From contig MPUH01000217.1 in assembly GCA_001970955.1 (NCBI GenBank), positions 16,116-80,115 on the forward strand: a DNA stretch of 64,000 bases, written 5' to 3'. This DNA is from Stentor coeruleus. Taxonomy: Eukaryota; Ciliophora; Heterotrichea; Heterotrichida; Stentoridae. Below the pieces are notes generated by a model. It worked only from the letters and a program-made list of their open reading frames with translations, was not told where the DNA came from and searched no databases. Shown here piece by piece: positions 30,621-40,544 of the stretch. A program made the position numbers and the translations under genes. The number at the start of each line of letters is the position of its first letter. Within the stretch, counting starts at the first letter, position 1.

Positions 30621-31928
30621 TTTATTAGAGAGATTTTTTAATTGGGAAATTTATGTTATGATTATGTTTAAGACAATTAGATAGGTTTTTTAGGATAGTT
30701 TTTGTTAAAAATTATTTTTTTTGGTATTTGCAAAACATGGAATTGTCTTTTATGATAATCAAGATTTTCAATGTATTTCTAAAGGAATTAAAAGCTTGAA
30801 AACAAATAATATTAATAAAGATAAGGTACTCTAGTTTAAACAAGAAGAGCTTTAAATTATGCATATCCATTAATTATTTAATATTTGATAAATAGAGTTC
30901 AAAAAGAGATATTAGCGTAATAATCTAATATTAAAGAATACAATATAAACTTTTAATAATTTTTATTATATGTTTGCTGTAGTGTATATATTTTTTTGTT
31001 ATGAAAATTTAGGTTAAAAGTTCTGAAATTAATATGCTTATCCCAAAAACACAAGACTATAAAATTCATAGGTTTTCTAATAATAAATAGAACCTTTAAG
31101 ATATTCTAATAATTAGGTTCTAGAAATGAGCCTATAAAACAAGAATTTTTAGGATTCAAGCAAAGATCAGGTATTTAGTTAATTTTAAAGTAACTATTAG
31201 ATTAAAAAAAGCCTTTTAGACTATGTTAAAGATATTTAGTCTGATAAAAAAATTTTGACAAATTATTAAGGTAAATTTTTGCGTATTAGAATTTTGTATT
31301 TATAAGAAAATTTAGATTAAAAATAGTGATTTTTTATTTTGCGATAAGGTTTGGGTAGATTTTATACTTAGATAATGAAATATTTATACNTTAAAAATAG
31401 TGATTTTTTATTTTGCGATAAGGTTTGGGTAGATTTTATACTTAGATAATGAAATATTTATACTGTTGACGATCGAGAATATTCGGAAGGAATTGAAAAT
31501 GGTTATGAATAAAAATCATGGACTTAGCTAAAAAATGACCCTGAGTCAGGCTTTAAACACGTATTTTTCATTAACTAAATATTATTTTATGAATAGCTTA
31601 GTATTTTTTTAATAAAACTGACTGATTTATTAATCCACAATGAATTATTGTATGACGTTCTTATAAAATTAATGAGTTTTTCGTAAATTCCAATATTTTT
31701 TGTTTAATCACTAATTGATACTACTATAAATACTATATAATTTCTAATTCCCTTACTGTAATATCATTAATTTCGTCTTTACAAACCACCTTTTAAGTGA
31801 ATAGTAAAAACTTTTTAAATACACTTTTAATAATTACCTTAGTCTTGATTTTAAAGATAAATTTTCTAATTAGCCATTACCATCTCAAAAGCAACCCTTA
31901 ATAATGCAAAATCATAATATTTTAAGGG
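30621..31928. other. Long divergent intergenic region, contains an assembly duplication
   Basis: This is 1.3 kb of AT-rich DNA between OPA3-like and the PP2C fusion gene. It contains the N-flanked duplication at 31317-31465. No other feature is supported. Confidence 0.5.
31317..31465. repeat. N-flanked direct duplication (probable assembly artefact)
   Basis: The 74 nt at 31317-31390 are repeated at 31392-31465 around a single N at 31391, with no difference seen. Confidence 0.85.
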
Positions 31929-33809
31929 ATGTTTAGGCAGAAGCTTAATCCTAAAGTGTTGCAGCATTTTAAGACAAAAACGAACCAAGAGGTAGGATTT
32001 ATGTGTATTTTACAATTACCCAAAACTCACGGAATATGTGGTTATTCCAGTGAAGTCCAGAGGTACAGCAGACTTGAAGAAGCTAACTATCGCAAAACTC
32101 TGATTAATGCCGCCACAGTCATCCAAAAAAACGTTCGAAAGTTTCTAGCCCAGCATCTCCTAACACGTTTAAAACTCTTAAAACAAAAAGAAATCCAAAA
32201 CCAAAATGCCACGATAATTCAAAAGCATATCAGACAGCACCTTGCTAAAAAAAAGCTAGTCTATTTAAAACTCATGAAAAATCTCCTAGACATTAGAGAA
32301 GGAGCAGCAAAATGTATTCAGAAAAATTATAGGATAAGCCTTTTAAAAAAGAATATTCATATTCTAAATCTAATAGGCTGTCTTAGAAAAATCAGAACAC
32401 AAGCAGCTGTTCGTATACAAAAAGTCCTTAGGAGCTATTTTGTCCGTAAAGAACTTTACTTTATAAGAAATAAAAAGTTATCATTGTTGATCACATGGTG
32501 GTACCCTGCTAAAAATGTATCGATTGCAGGTAGTTTCACGTATCCACCATGGAAAATGGAGATCCCATTAATATACTCACCTTTGTTGAAAGCTTTTTAC
32601 TCATCATTTTTCATAGAAAACAATCTACAGCCAGCACGCTATTATCTAAAATTTATAGTTGATAACATGTGGCTTTGCGATGGGAAAATGCAACTTGCCC
32701 AAGATCTTGAAGGCAATTATAATAATGTTTTGACTGTTTTTAAAGAAAATTTTGTTGTGAGAAAATCAGCGAGCACGAGGAATTTTGTGTTGGACGACTT
32801 CCAGAAACCCCAACTTGGAGAAACTAAAGTGCCAAGAATCTACTCTGGGAATATAAATTCAATAGGAGCAGCTGGGTTTTTGAAAAATGAAGATTGTAAT
32901 TTGACTGTAAAGCTGTATTTTGGGTCTTTTATGGCTTCACATCCTAGAAAAAAAAATGCTGAACTTGAAATGGAAAACTCTGCTGATGTTTGTTTTGCTG
33001 ACTTTGATGAACAGATTTTTGGTATTGCTGATGGAGTTGGAGAATGGGAGTCTTTCGGTATTGACCCAAGCATGTTTCCTAAGGAGCTGATTGAAAACTT
33101 TAGAAAAGAATTCATGTTGAATAGGCTCAGTTCTGGTGTGAACGATTTTGAAATATGTGGGTATTTAGAAAAACTGCTAAACTCTGCATATAAAAGAACA
33201 AAGAATTATGGAAGCTCAACAGTTTTATTAGGAATATTAAGACAAAACCACTTATATACCCTTAGCCTTGGAGATTCTAGTTTTCTTGTCTTAAGGCCAA
33301 GAGAAAATAAGTTGCAATTGACTGAAATATTCAGATTGGTTGAACAACAGCATACATTTAACTGTCCATATCAACTTTCTAGAATGCCTGAAGTTTGTGA
33401 TTATGAATATATGCAGCAAAAAGGATTTAGTTCGCTTATATCTTTCCTTAAAAGAAATTCTTCAGCTGAGTATGACCTTCCACAAGATGCTCGTGCTGAA
33501 ATAATACCTTTACAACCGTGTGATATCGTTATAATAGGAACTGACGGACTTTTCGATAACTTGTATGACTCGGATATAATAAGAATAGCTGAACAGTTTC
33601 TTCATTATGGGCTAACCCCTGAAAGTTTTTGCCAAAAACTAGCGAAAGAGCTAGTGATGCAGGCAATTAATAAAGGTTGGGACACAACTTATAAATCTCC
33701 GTTTAGTAAAAATGCCTCCAAGTATGGCAAAAGGTATTTAGGGGGTAAACTTGATGATACAACTGTCATTGTCTCCATAGCTATGGAAGAGTCCGCAGTT
33801 TTCAGATAA
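31929..33809 (+). CDS. IQ-motif / CBM48 glycogen-binding / PP2C phosphatase fusion
   Basis: The 626-aa protein joins three modules. Four IQ-type motifs (about 59-80, 92-112, 125-140, 158-175; AAVRIQKVLRSYFVRK is the clearest) should bind calmodulin or centrins. A CBM48/AMPK-beta-like glycogen-binding module (about 184-271) has ITWWYPAKNVSIAGSF and ARYYLKFIVDNMW. A PP2C (PPM) Ser/Thr phosphatase of the PPTC7 type fills about 325-622. It keeps ADGVGEW at 367-373, a SLGDSSFLV strand, GTDGLFDN and LDDTTVIV, so the metal-binding acidic residues appear intact and the enzyme is likely active. I infer Ca2+/calmodulin-linked dephosphorylation at glycogen or another glucan. The ATG at 31929 is the first in frame; no intron is needed. 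Confidence 0.88.
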   Translation: MFRQKLNPKVLQHFKTKTNQEVGFMCILQLPKTHGICGYSSEVQRYSRLEEANYRKTLINAATVIQKNVRKFLAQHLLTRLKLLKQKEIQNQNATIIQKHIRQHLAKKKLVYLKLMKNLLDIREGAAKCIQKNYRISLLKKNIHILNLIGCLRKIRTQAAVRIQKVLRSYFVRKELYFIRNKKLSLLITWWYPAKNVSIAGSFTYPPWKMEIPLIYSPLLKAFYSSFFIENNLQPARYYLKFIVDNMWLCDGKMQLAQDLEGNYNNVLTVFKENFVVRKSASTRNFVLDDFQKPQLGETKVPRIYSGNINSIGAAGFLKNEDCNLTVKLYFGSFMASHPRKKNAELEMENSADVCFADFDEQIFGIADGVGEWESFGIDPSMFPKELIENFRKEFMLNRLSSGVNDFEICGYLEKLLNSAYKRTKNYGSSTVLLGILRQNHLYTLSLGDSSFLVLRPRENKLQLTEIFRLVEQQHTFNCPYQLSRMPEVCDYEYMQQKGFSSLISFLKRNSSAEYDLPQDARAEIIPLQPCDIVIIGTDGLFDNLYDSDIIRIAEQFLHYGLTPESFCQKLAKELVMQAINKGWDTTYKSPFSKNASKYGKRYLGGKLDDTTVIVSIAMEESAVFR

Positions 33810-34476
33810 TGTTAATAGAACAATGAGGTTTTTAGGATTAAATTGAGAGTTTAATCTTAGATACATTGGTAGAGTAATTTTTTTGGTGTTAATTTTCATA
33901 GTATAGTTGAAGAATTATTTTTTAGATAATTATAGCTATGCTTGTGATAATTTTTAAATAATTTTATCATATAAATTTATATGGACTTTCAAATGATTAA
34001 TGTTTTTATCTTGGAAAAACTAGCTTTTAAAGCATAGAAAATGTTATTAAAAGCATAAATTTATAAGTATTAATTTTTTATGATGATTTTAAGGTTATCG
34101 GGTATTTCTTTTTATTATAAAATGCAAATATATCATCTCAAATTTTGTACTCTTCGTAGTTCTTATTTTTTAACTTAAGTATATTTTATCATACACAATA
34201 TTCAAAATAAAAAATCTAACACCCTAGCACCCAAATATCGAACACAGTAAAACTTTTCATTTTCCTCTTTTTCCTATCAGCTAAGTGTTCTTTTCTATAC
34301 AAAAATTCAAATTTTTCATTTTTCTAAGTAGTTTTCTTCTAATTAAAATTAATAATCTCATCATAAAAAACTAGAAAAGCCAATTCGCATATAAAAACAA
34401 AAATTTTAAATCTTATATAGAAAAATTAATACATAATAATCTATTCATATATTTTTTTTATTATCTTCATGCATAT
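33810..34476. other. Convergent intergenic spacer
   Basis: This is 667 nt of AT-rich DNA between the PP2C fusion and EF-hand genes. It includes the C-rich stretch CTAACACCCTAGCACCC at 34216-34232, discussed as a very tentative telomerase-template-like sequence. No gene can be called. Confidence 0.4.
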
Positions 34477-34827
34477 TTAATCTATTTTCTGCGGATTCAT
34501 ACTTCGCACTCCTGTGAATTGGACCCAAGACCCTCTATTTCTTAAATTTAAAAGCTCTTCTTGTATATCTTCTTCAGAATGCCCGCTTTTTTTAACTCTC
34601 GCCCAAAAAGCGATCCATTCTTTTTCATCAATTTTCTGGTTTTTGTCCATATCAACAGCATCAAACATTGCCCGTGTATTAATCTTAGCATAATTATCAT
34701 GCCAAAATTTCAAAGTTTCATTAACATCAATGCATTTATTCCTATCTGTATCCATTTCTTTAAAAATATCAACAGCCAATTTCTTTATATCAGGAGATAA
34801 TCCTTGCTTTGGTATGCAGCTTCCCAT
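34477..34827 (-). CDS. MGSC-type two-EF-hand calcium-binding protein
   Basis: The 116-aa protein begins MGSCIPK, fitting N-myristoylation with palmitoylation at Cys4. Two EF-hand loops are plain: DTDRNKCIDVNE and DMDKNQKIDEKE, each with Asp at position 1 and Glu at position 12. It is therefore probably a small membrane-attached Ca2+ sensor, comparable in design to recoverin-like or CBL-type proteins but only half as long. The target is unknown. A single exon; the start is supported by the lipidation motif. Confidence 0.85.
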   Translation of the reverse strand: MGSCIPKQGLSPDIKKLAVDIFKEMDTDRNKCIDVNETLKFWHDNYAKINTRAMFDAVDMDKNQKIDEKEWIAFWARVKKSGHSEEDIQEELLNLRNRGSWVQFTGVRSMNPQKID

Positions 34828-35978
34828 TTTTTATTATATTTGGATAAAAAGTTTTAAGATTATTTGAGTTTGAAAATCAAGGAATAAATTAAATGGGAAA
34901 TTGTGTAGGTTTTAGGTCAAAAATATATGAAATTTGATGGGAGAATATATTTATAAAGGAGAAAGTATATCTTGGATAGAAGTATTATTTTGATGATTAT
35001 TGTTTAAGGGTGTGATAAAATATTAGCGTAAAAGATATTTATTGTTAGGTATTGCTCATTGGTATCTTAACAACTTTTTTGATTTATTGTTTGTCTTTTG
35101 CTTACTTCATTTATAAATTCTCTTAAAGCTTCTTCTATTTTATGAATTATTTATTATTTTTAAGAAGTTTATTGTGCACTTGATGCAGAAATTAATTTGA
35201 TTTCAAATTCTCTCATTGACAATAATTAAATTTCTGATAAGCTAAATAAAGTTATATTTTGATAGTGATATATATACATAGTATCACATACTTTAAATAG
35301 ATATTTATATTCAAATAACCATGAAAATTAATCATAGCTTCTTATGTTGAATCTTAAAATTTACAATCTCAGAAATTATCACAAATTTAGAAAAAAAAAT
35401 TAAAGCCTGCTGAATCACTTTATGTGACTATTGCATCGAAAAATATGAAATAGATTTTATTGGAAATCAAAACTATAAATAGAAATTATTTATTAACAAT
35501 ATGCATTTATACAATATATTTATATGTTAAACATTAAAACGAATAAATTTAAAGAGATGCAGAAGTTTGATCATTTTCCTCATAAAAAATATAATTTCAA
35601 GAAAATTCTATTATTTATCCAAATTCTATTATTTATTCAAATTCTATTATTTATTCAAATTCTTAATTTATTACAACTAAACTGATAAATAAGAGTTTAT
35701 TAATTCGCCAAAAAATTTTTTACTAAAAGAAAGCCTTAAGAAATCCTAAACTATTATAAATAAATTTAAAGACTTAGTATAATTTAAATCTAATCACAAG
35801 CTATTATTATAATAAACTAAATAACAAAAATAAATCTCACACTTTCTATTATCCAATAATCATTAAGTCTTATTTCATTCTTTTTATTTTTACCAATTCT
35901 TATAATCATCCTCATTAACTTTTCTTGTTGATTCATTCAAATAATATCATCTTCATCTATTATTTATAAAGTGTTCAT
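34828..35978. other. Long divergent intergenic region with an 18-bp tandem repeat
   Basis: This 1,151-nt AT-rich spacer lies between the EF-hand and Crescerin-like genes. Apart from the short tandem repeat at 35603-35662 I see nothing that can be named. Confidence 0.5.
35603..35662. repeat. 18-bp tandem repeat, about 3.3 copies
   Basis: The unit AAATTCTATTATTTATTC occurs at 35603-35620 (one mismatch), 35621-35638 and 35639-35656, with a partial fourth copy to 35662. It is a small AT-rich microsatellite-like array. Confidence 0.85.
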
Positions 35979-38525
35979 ATGTCTAATCAATCACCAAAAA
36001 TATTCTTTGCCACAACTCAAGTCCTCAATGACCACCAAAGATCTAAAGTTTCTGAGAACCCAGCTTTCGCATTCAAGTCTGATATCCCATATGGAAACAA
36101 CGCCAACAAAACAATAACAGCCCCTTCAAGTGTGCTTATTGATAGTAGTGCCAATGGTCTAGTCTTCAACTTTGTCCCTGGAGAAGTTATTAATGAAATA
36201 GAAGATGAAAGCAATTGGAGAAATCGAGTCCTCGCGATTCACAAACTTGAAGGGGCTTTCGACGCAATTGAAGACATAGACAAAGTTATACCTTTTTTAT
36301 CTATGTTTGTAAGGTTTATCGCTAAGCTTATTCAAGATAAAAACTTTAAAGTCTCAGAAGGTGCTCTTAATTTATGTCTTAAAATCATCGATATACCAAG
36401 AGCCCAAAATTTCGCTAATTTAACAGCAATTATTCAACCATGTATTCTTAAACTTGGTGATAACAAAATTTCTATAAGAATGTTGAGCTTTAAAATATTA
36501 AAAGGCTTACTTGGAATACTTAGACCTGAAATGATTATTGAAGCGCTAAGCCAAGGTTTGGAAATTGAGAATTGGCATGTGAAAGAAGAAATATGTGGAT
36601 TAATTATTGCTGCTGTGCTTTCAAATATCCCTTATGAATATAGTGATCTTATAGAACCAATTGCCAAATTGTTGGATGATACAAGACCTAAAGTACGCAT
36701 TGTAGCAGTCGAAGCTTTAGCAGTTCTTGACAACAAAGCTGTAAAAATCCTCCCAGCACTTGAGCATTTATTAGACGAAAAAGCTTTAGAAACTATAAAA
36801 CAGAGGCTATCCCAAGGGCAAATAGCAAAAATCATAGATGATTATATCGAATACCCAAAAAGCAGTTTTCTATTGTTCCCAAGGATAATTCATTATGCTA
36901 CTGATGCAAGAGAAGAAATACTCTCAGCTAGAGTTGAAGAAAAAATGCCAGCTGCAGAAACTCCACGTTTTGTCGGCAGGCCTATAACCCAGTTATCTGA
37001 AGTTAAAGAAATTTCTAAATCTCAAGTTAGCCTTCCACGTAAATTAACACCTATTGAATCCCGACCTGAAGCTGAGAGCTACTACCTACCAGATAATGAA
37101 CTTACACAAGTAAAACAACCTCATGAGAAACTCCAGAAAATCATGAATGGGGTAAGTGGTTGGGAAGATCAGTTTCAAGCAATAAATACTCTTAGAAGAC
37201 TTACAAAATTTCACTCAGAAGTGTTTTTTAGTAAAGTTACACTACATAATGTAGTACTTGATGTGGTTAAGTGGGCTGATTCATTACGGTCATCCTTAGC
37301 AAAAAATGCATTAATTTTACTACAGGACATGTGTAATTATCTTAGGAAATCTATGGACACAGAAATCTCTGAACTTATTAAAATCTTATTGAAAAAAACC
37401 AACGACACTAATAGTTTTATATCAGAGCAAGGGAAAAAAACTTTAGATACTATGTTGAATTGCCTTTCTGAACAAAAAGTGCTGCCTTTTGTGTTATTTC
37501 ATGCACAAAACGCGAAAAAATCTGGAATTAAAGCTCAAATTGCTTTTTGTTTTGGGAAAATTGTTAAAAAAGCTAGGGATAATTTTTCTAGACTTAGAGA
37601 TTTTGATAAGGTTTTGCAAATACTTGCTGAATATGTCACTGATGCGGCTTTAGAAGTTAGAGAAGCTGCAAGAATTGCTTGGAATGAGTTTTTTGCTGTG
37701 TTTAGAAATGAAGGAGATGCTGATTTGTTGCTTATTAGAGCATTGAAGGACCCTTTGTATCATAAAGTTCAAATGTTTATGGAAAAGAAAACTAGAAGCG
37801 TGTCGCCGATTAAATCTAATAGTGAAGTCAAGCTTAAAATGCCGAATTTTAAACTCAGAAAATATTTTCCTAAGTTTGTCATTAAACAAGGAACTAACAG
37901 TTTTGCTGAAACCCACTCCAAGATTCAAAGTTCAGATTGGAAAACTCGTTATGATTCTGTGACAAGTCTAAGCCTTTCTTCCAAAGACTCAACTCCAAAC
38001 CTAAATCAAACCGAGCATATCATAAATACAATTTCAGCAGGTCTTTCAGATTCGCATATAAAAGTTCAAGTCCATACACTTAGTACATTGAAAAAATTAA
38101 TCCCATTAATTCAAGATTCATTAACCCCATATCTTCCATTGCTTTTTACAGATTTAAAAAAATCATTAAACGTAGCAAATACAAACATGAGGGAGTCAGC
38201 AGGTGAAGCAATTATGCTTCTGGTAGACCATTGTGATGGAGAATCGCTGTCTCAAAATTTAGTCGAAACTATAAAAAATTCTCGTTCAAGGGGTAAAGTC
38301 TATCTATACCGAGGTTTGTTAAAGCTTTTAAATAAAAAGCCCCCAGAAAACTTACAAGAAATTTTTCTATCCTCTTGCGAGGACTTGAAATGTGCCCGAG
38401 CTGAAGTACGTGAGGAGTGTTCAAAAACCCTAAAAAAACTTCATTCTCTAAATAAAGAGCTTCTTATAAAACATGCCCCAGAAAGTCAACTTGACTCTTT
38501 AAGGCAAATACTAACTATTGACTAA
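35979..38525 (+). CDS. TOGARAM1: Crescerin / TOGARAM-like ciliary TOG protein
   Basis: Crescerins are TOG-array proteins that control ciliary microtubules. The 848-aa protein has an N-terminal TOG-like HEAT array (about 70-290, from NWRNRVLAIHKLEGAF), a second array (about 375-600, SGWEDQFQAINTLRRL, then DAALEVREAARIAW) and a C-terminal TOG (about 640-845, SSDWKTRYDSVTSL, then SDSHIKVQVHTLSTLKKL). The linker layout and C-terminal TOG with NMRESAGEAIMLLVDH resemble animal TOGARAM1 rather than CLASP or XMAP215. It has fewer TOGs and shorter linkers than the vertebrate protein. The sphingosine kinase gene starts 26 nt downstream in the same orientation. The exact subfamily rests on eye alignment. 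Confidence 0.8.
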   Translation: MSNQSPKIFFATTQVLNDHQRSKVSENPAFAFKSDIPYGNNANKTITAPSSVLIDSSANGLVFNFVPGEVINEIEDESNWRNRVLAIHKLEGAFDAIEDIDKVIPFLSMFVRFIAKLIQDKNFKVSEGALNLCLKIIDIPRAQNFANLTAIIQPCILKLGDNKISIRMLSFKILKGLLGILRPEMIIEALSQGLEIENWHVKEEICGLIIAAVLSNIPYEYSDLIEPIAKLLDDTRPKVRIVAVEALAVLDNKAVKILPALEHLLDEKALETIKQRLSQGQIAKIIDDYIEYPKSSFLLFPRIIHYATDAREEILSARVEEKMPAAETPRFVGRPITQLSEVKEISKSQVSLPRKLTPIESRPEAESYYLPDNELTQVKQPHEKLQKIMNGVSGWEDQFQAINTLRRLTKFHSEVFFSKVTLHNVVLDVVKWADSLRSSLAKNALILLQDMCNYLRKSMDTEISELIKILLKKTNDTNSFISEQGKKTLDTMLNCLSEQKVLPFVLFHAQNAKKSGIKAQIAFCFGKIVKKARDNFSRLRDFDKVLQILAEYVTDAALEVREAARIAWNEFFAVFRNEGDADLLLIRALKDPLYHKVQMFMEKKTRSVSPIKSNSEVKLKMPNFKLRKYFPKFVIKQGTNSFAETHSKIQSSDWKTRYDSVTSLSLSSKDSTPNLNQTEHIINTISAGLSDSHIKVQVHTLSTLKKLIPLIQDSLTPYLPLLFTDLKKSLNVANTNMRESAGEAIMLLVDHCDGESLSQNLVETIKNSRSRGKVYLYRGLLKLLNKKPPENLQEIFLSSCEDLKCARAEVREECSKTLKKLHSLNKELLIKHAPESQLDSLRQILTID

Positions 38526-38551
38526 ATTTTTTAACTTGTTATATCTGATAA

Positions 38552-39799
38552 ATGGCTGATAGTACGACAAAAGTCCTTAAAGAAACTACAATCTGGGTAG
38601 GCAAAGACATGGAAATACTCACCTCACTTATTTTAAACGCTGAATTCCTCCTCTGGAAAACCCCAAAATCCAATTATTCCTTAAGCATCTCTAGCATAAT
38701 AGGTGCTTGTATAAGCGAAAGTTCCAATAGAAGTTTCAATGTTCTTTCTTTTATCCAGCCACAAAACCGATTCAAGACCTACGAATTCATAGCTGTAACC
38801 TGGACACAAGCTCAAGAGTGGTGTGAAGCCATTACAAATGCTGCCTGTCCTGAAGATCAAAGACGCTTATGCATATTAGTCAATCCAATATGTGGGAACG
38901 GGAAAAGCATCAAAGTCTTAGAAAAAGAACTTAAGCCTGTGCTTAAATATTCTCCTGTCCACTATGACATTTTCACTACTACAGGGCCAAATTTTATTGA
39001 TGAACTCATTCAGCGGAGAGATTTTTCAGTATACTCAGATGTCATTTGTCTAGGTGGCGATGGGACATTTCAGCAGTGTATCAATGCAATTTATAGACAT
39101 CAATCAGATTTGCTTTTAAAAATCAGATTCGGGATTATCCCTGTTGGATCCCGAAATGCTCTGAGCTGCGAATTAAATGGCAAAAGCTTACAAAATTCTA
39201 TTTTCAATGTTATTAAAGGAATAAGCTTTTGTGGGGATACTATGAAAGTTACTATTAAAGGTCAGGAGATTTTAGCTACAACAGCTGTTAGTTGGGGTGT
39301 TATAAGTGATGCTACTGATGAAGCTCAGCATTTAAGGGTTTTTGGAGCTCAAAGGTATAATGTTGTAGCATTGAAGAAGTTTTTTACTAAATGGAAAGAG
39401 TATAAAGGGGTTGTAACATTTGAAGACTCGCTTGGACAAATGATATCTTTTACTTCAGGATATGTTATGGCTATTATTACTAATAATAGAGTGCCAAATT
39501 CTGAAAATGCAGAAATTGTCATGCCGGTTGCGAGGATTAATGATGGGTATTTACATTTGCTTATTATGTTTTTTACAAGTAAATGCAAGACTTTACGCAC
39601 ATTTATGAAGATGCAGAAAAATGGACAACATCAGAATAGCCCGAATGTGAATTTTATTAAGACTAGGAAAGTTAAGATTGATCCTGCAAACCTTATGGTG
39701 TTTAATGTTGATGGGGAAATACATTATTCGAATAGTATTACAATTGAAATACAGCCAAGTTCATTGAATTACTTAGGCAAACTTAATTATAAAAATTGA
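38552..39799 (+). CDS. SPHK: Sphingosine kinase with N-terminal PH-like domain
   Basis: The enzyme phosphorylates sphingosine, or a related sphingoid base, to the 1-phosphate. The 415-aa protein has an N-terminal PH-like domain (about 8-97, ending TQAQEWCEAITNA). The lipid-kinase domain follows from about 105 (LCILVNPICGNGKS), with nucleotide-loop motifs LGGDGTFQQCINA near 167 and IIPVGSRNALSCEL near 204, a SWGVISDATDEAQHLR lipid-site segment near 248, and the C-terminal FNVDGEI near 390. The second loop reads GSRNA where the family usually has GSGNA. A PH domain before the kinase domain is also the layout of ceramide kinase, so the exact lipid is uncertain. The gene ends with TGA. It lies 26 nt after the Crescerin-like gene. 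Confidence 0.87.
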   Translation: MADSTTKVLKETTIWVGKDMEILTSLILNAEFLLWKTPKSNYSLSISSIIGACISESSNRSFNVLSFIQPQNRFKTYEFIAVTWTQAQEWCEAITNAACPEDQRRLCILVNPICGNGKSIKVLEKELKPVLKYSPVHYDIFTTTGPNFIDELIQRRDFSVYSDVICLGGDGTFQQCINAIYRHQSDLLLKIRFGIIPVGSRNALSCELNGKSLQNSIFNVIKGISFCGDTMKVTIKGQEILATTAVSWGVISDATDEAQHLRVFGAQRYNVVALKKFFTKWKEYKGVVTFEDSLGQMISFTSGYVMAIITNNRVPNSENAEIVMPVARINDGYLHLLIMFFTSKCKTLRTFMKMQKNGQHQNSPNVNFIKTRKVKIDPANLMVFNVDGEIHYSNSITIEIQPSSLNYLGKLNYKN

Positions 39800-40151
39800 A
39801 TGTGTTGTATATAAATTGAGTATGTTTTATATAAATTGGATTTTAGATTATATTGACTTGTTTGAGAAGATGCCCTTATGATTTAGGCCTATATACTCCA
39901 CTGTAAATTAGATTTTTTTGATATTTACTGTTATAGATTTAAGTAGGTTTTGGATACTTATAACAAATTTCACTATTAGCTCTATATACCTTATCCAGTT
40001 TATACATCTTGAAAATGTTTATTACTGCTTGATAGTAATTTGCATCTCAAACCTACTAATTAAATATTTTTTTAAAAAAATCTCAAACAATTTTCCTAAC
40101 TAAAAAAGCTCCTCCTTGCATCTAATCGAAAAATGATATTAAATTACTTAA
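39800..40151. other. Convergent intergenic spacer, nothing recognised
   Basis: This 352-nt AT-rich spacer holds one 61-codon chance frame (39918-40103) made of Ile/Phe/Leu/Asn codons. I do not call it. Confidence 0.5.
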
Positions 40152-40544
40152 CTATAATTTCTTAGGAAAAATGCGACACTCAAGTCTTTGTGTTTTCAAT
40201 CGCTTATTCTGAAAAGGGTTCTGCTCATATTCCGGTTCTTGCTTTTCAGTATAGTTCTTTAGGAAACTTTTATTTTGATTTCTTTTAAAGTAATTCTTAA
40301 CATCAGGTTCACGCTGATTAATTGATTTTGGAGTTGACGCAATTTTAACTCTTTGACTGGAGTTAAAAACAGATCCAGGTCTGCTAGATAATTTTACTTT
40401 TTTTATAGATACGCTGAGACCTTGTAGGAACGATATTGCTTCTAAACTGAAAAGTCTTGGTCCTTTTTGGACTATAACACTTCTTTTATTATGGATTTCT
40501 AATCTTTTTAGCATATGATAGTGTATCCCTGTGAAATCAATCAT
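40152..40544 (-). CDS. Small basic hypothetical protein
   Basis: The 130-aa protein is basic and Ser/Lys/Gln-rich, with no membrane segment or recognised domain. It has an SP-poor C-terminal half rich in Asn, Gln and Lys. Residue use is balanced enough to suggest a real gene rather than chance AT-rich frame. No homology can be claimed. Confidence 0.5.
   Translation of the reverse strand: MIDFTGIHYHMLKRLEIHNKRSVIVQKGPRLFSLEAISFLQGLSVSIKKVKLSSRPGSVFNSSQRVKIASTPKSINQREPDVKNYFKRNQNKSFLKNYTEKQEPEYEQNPFQNKRLKTQRLECRIFPKKL

Noticed and set aside
39918-40103. 61-codon open frame after the sphingosine kinase
   Set aside because: Chance AT-rich frame without a convincing start.
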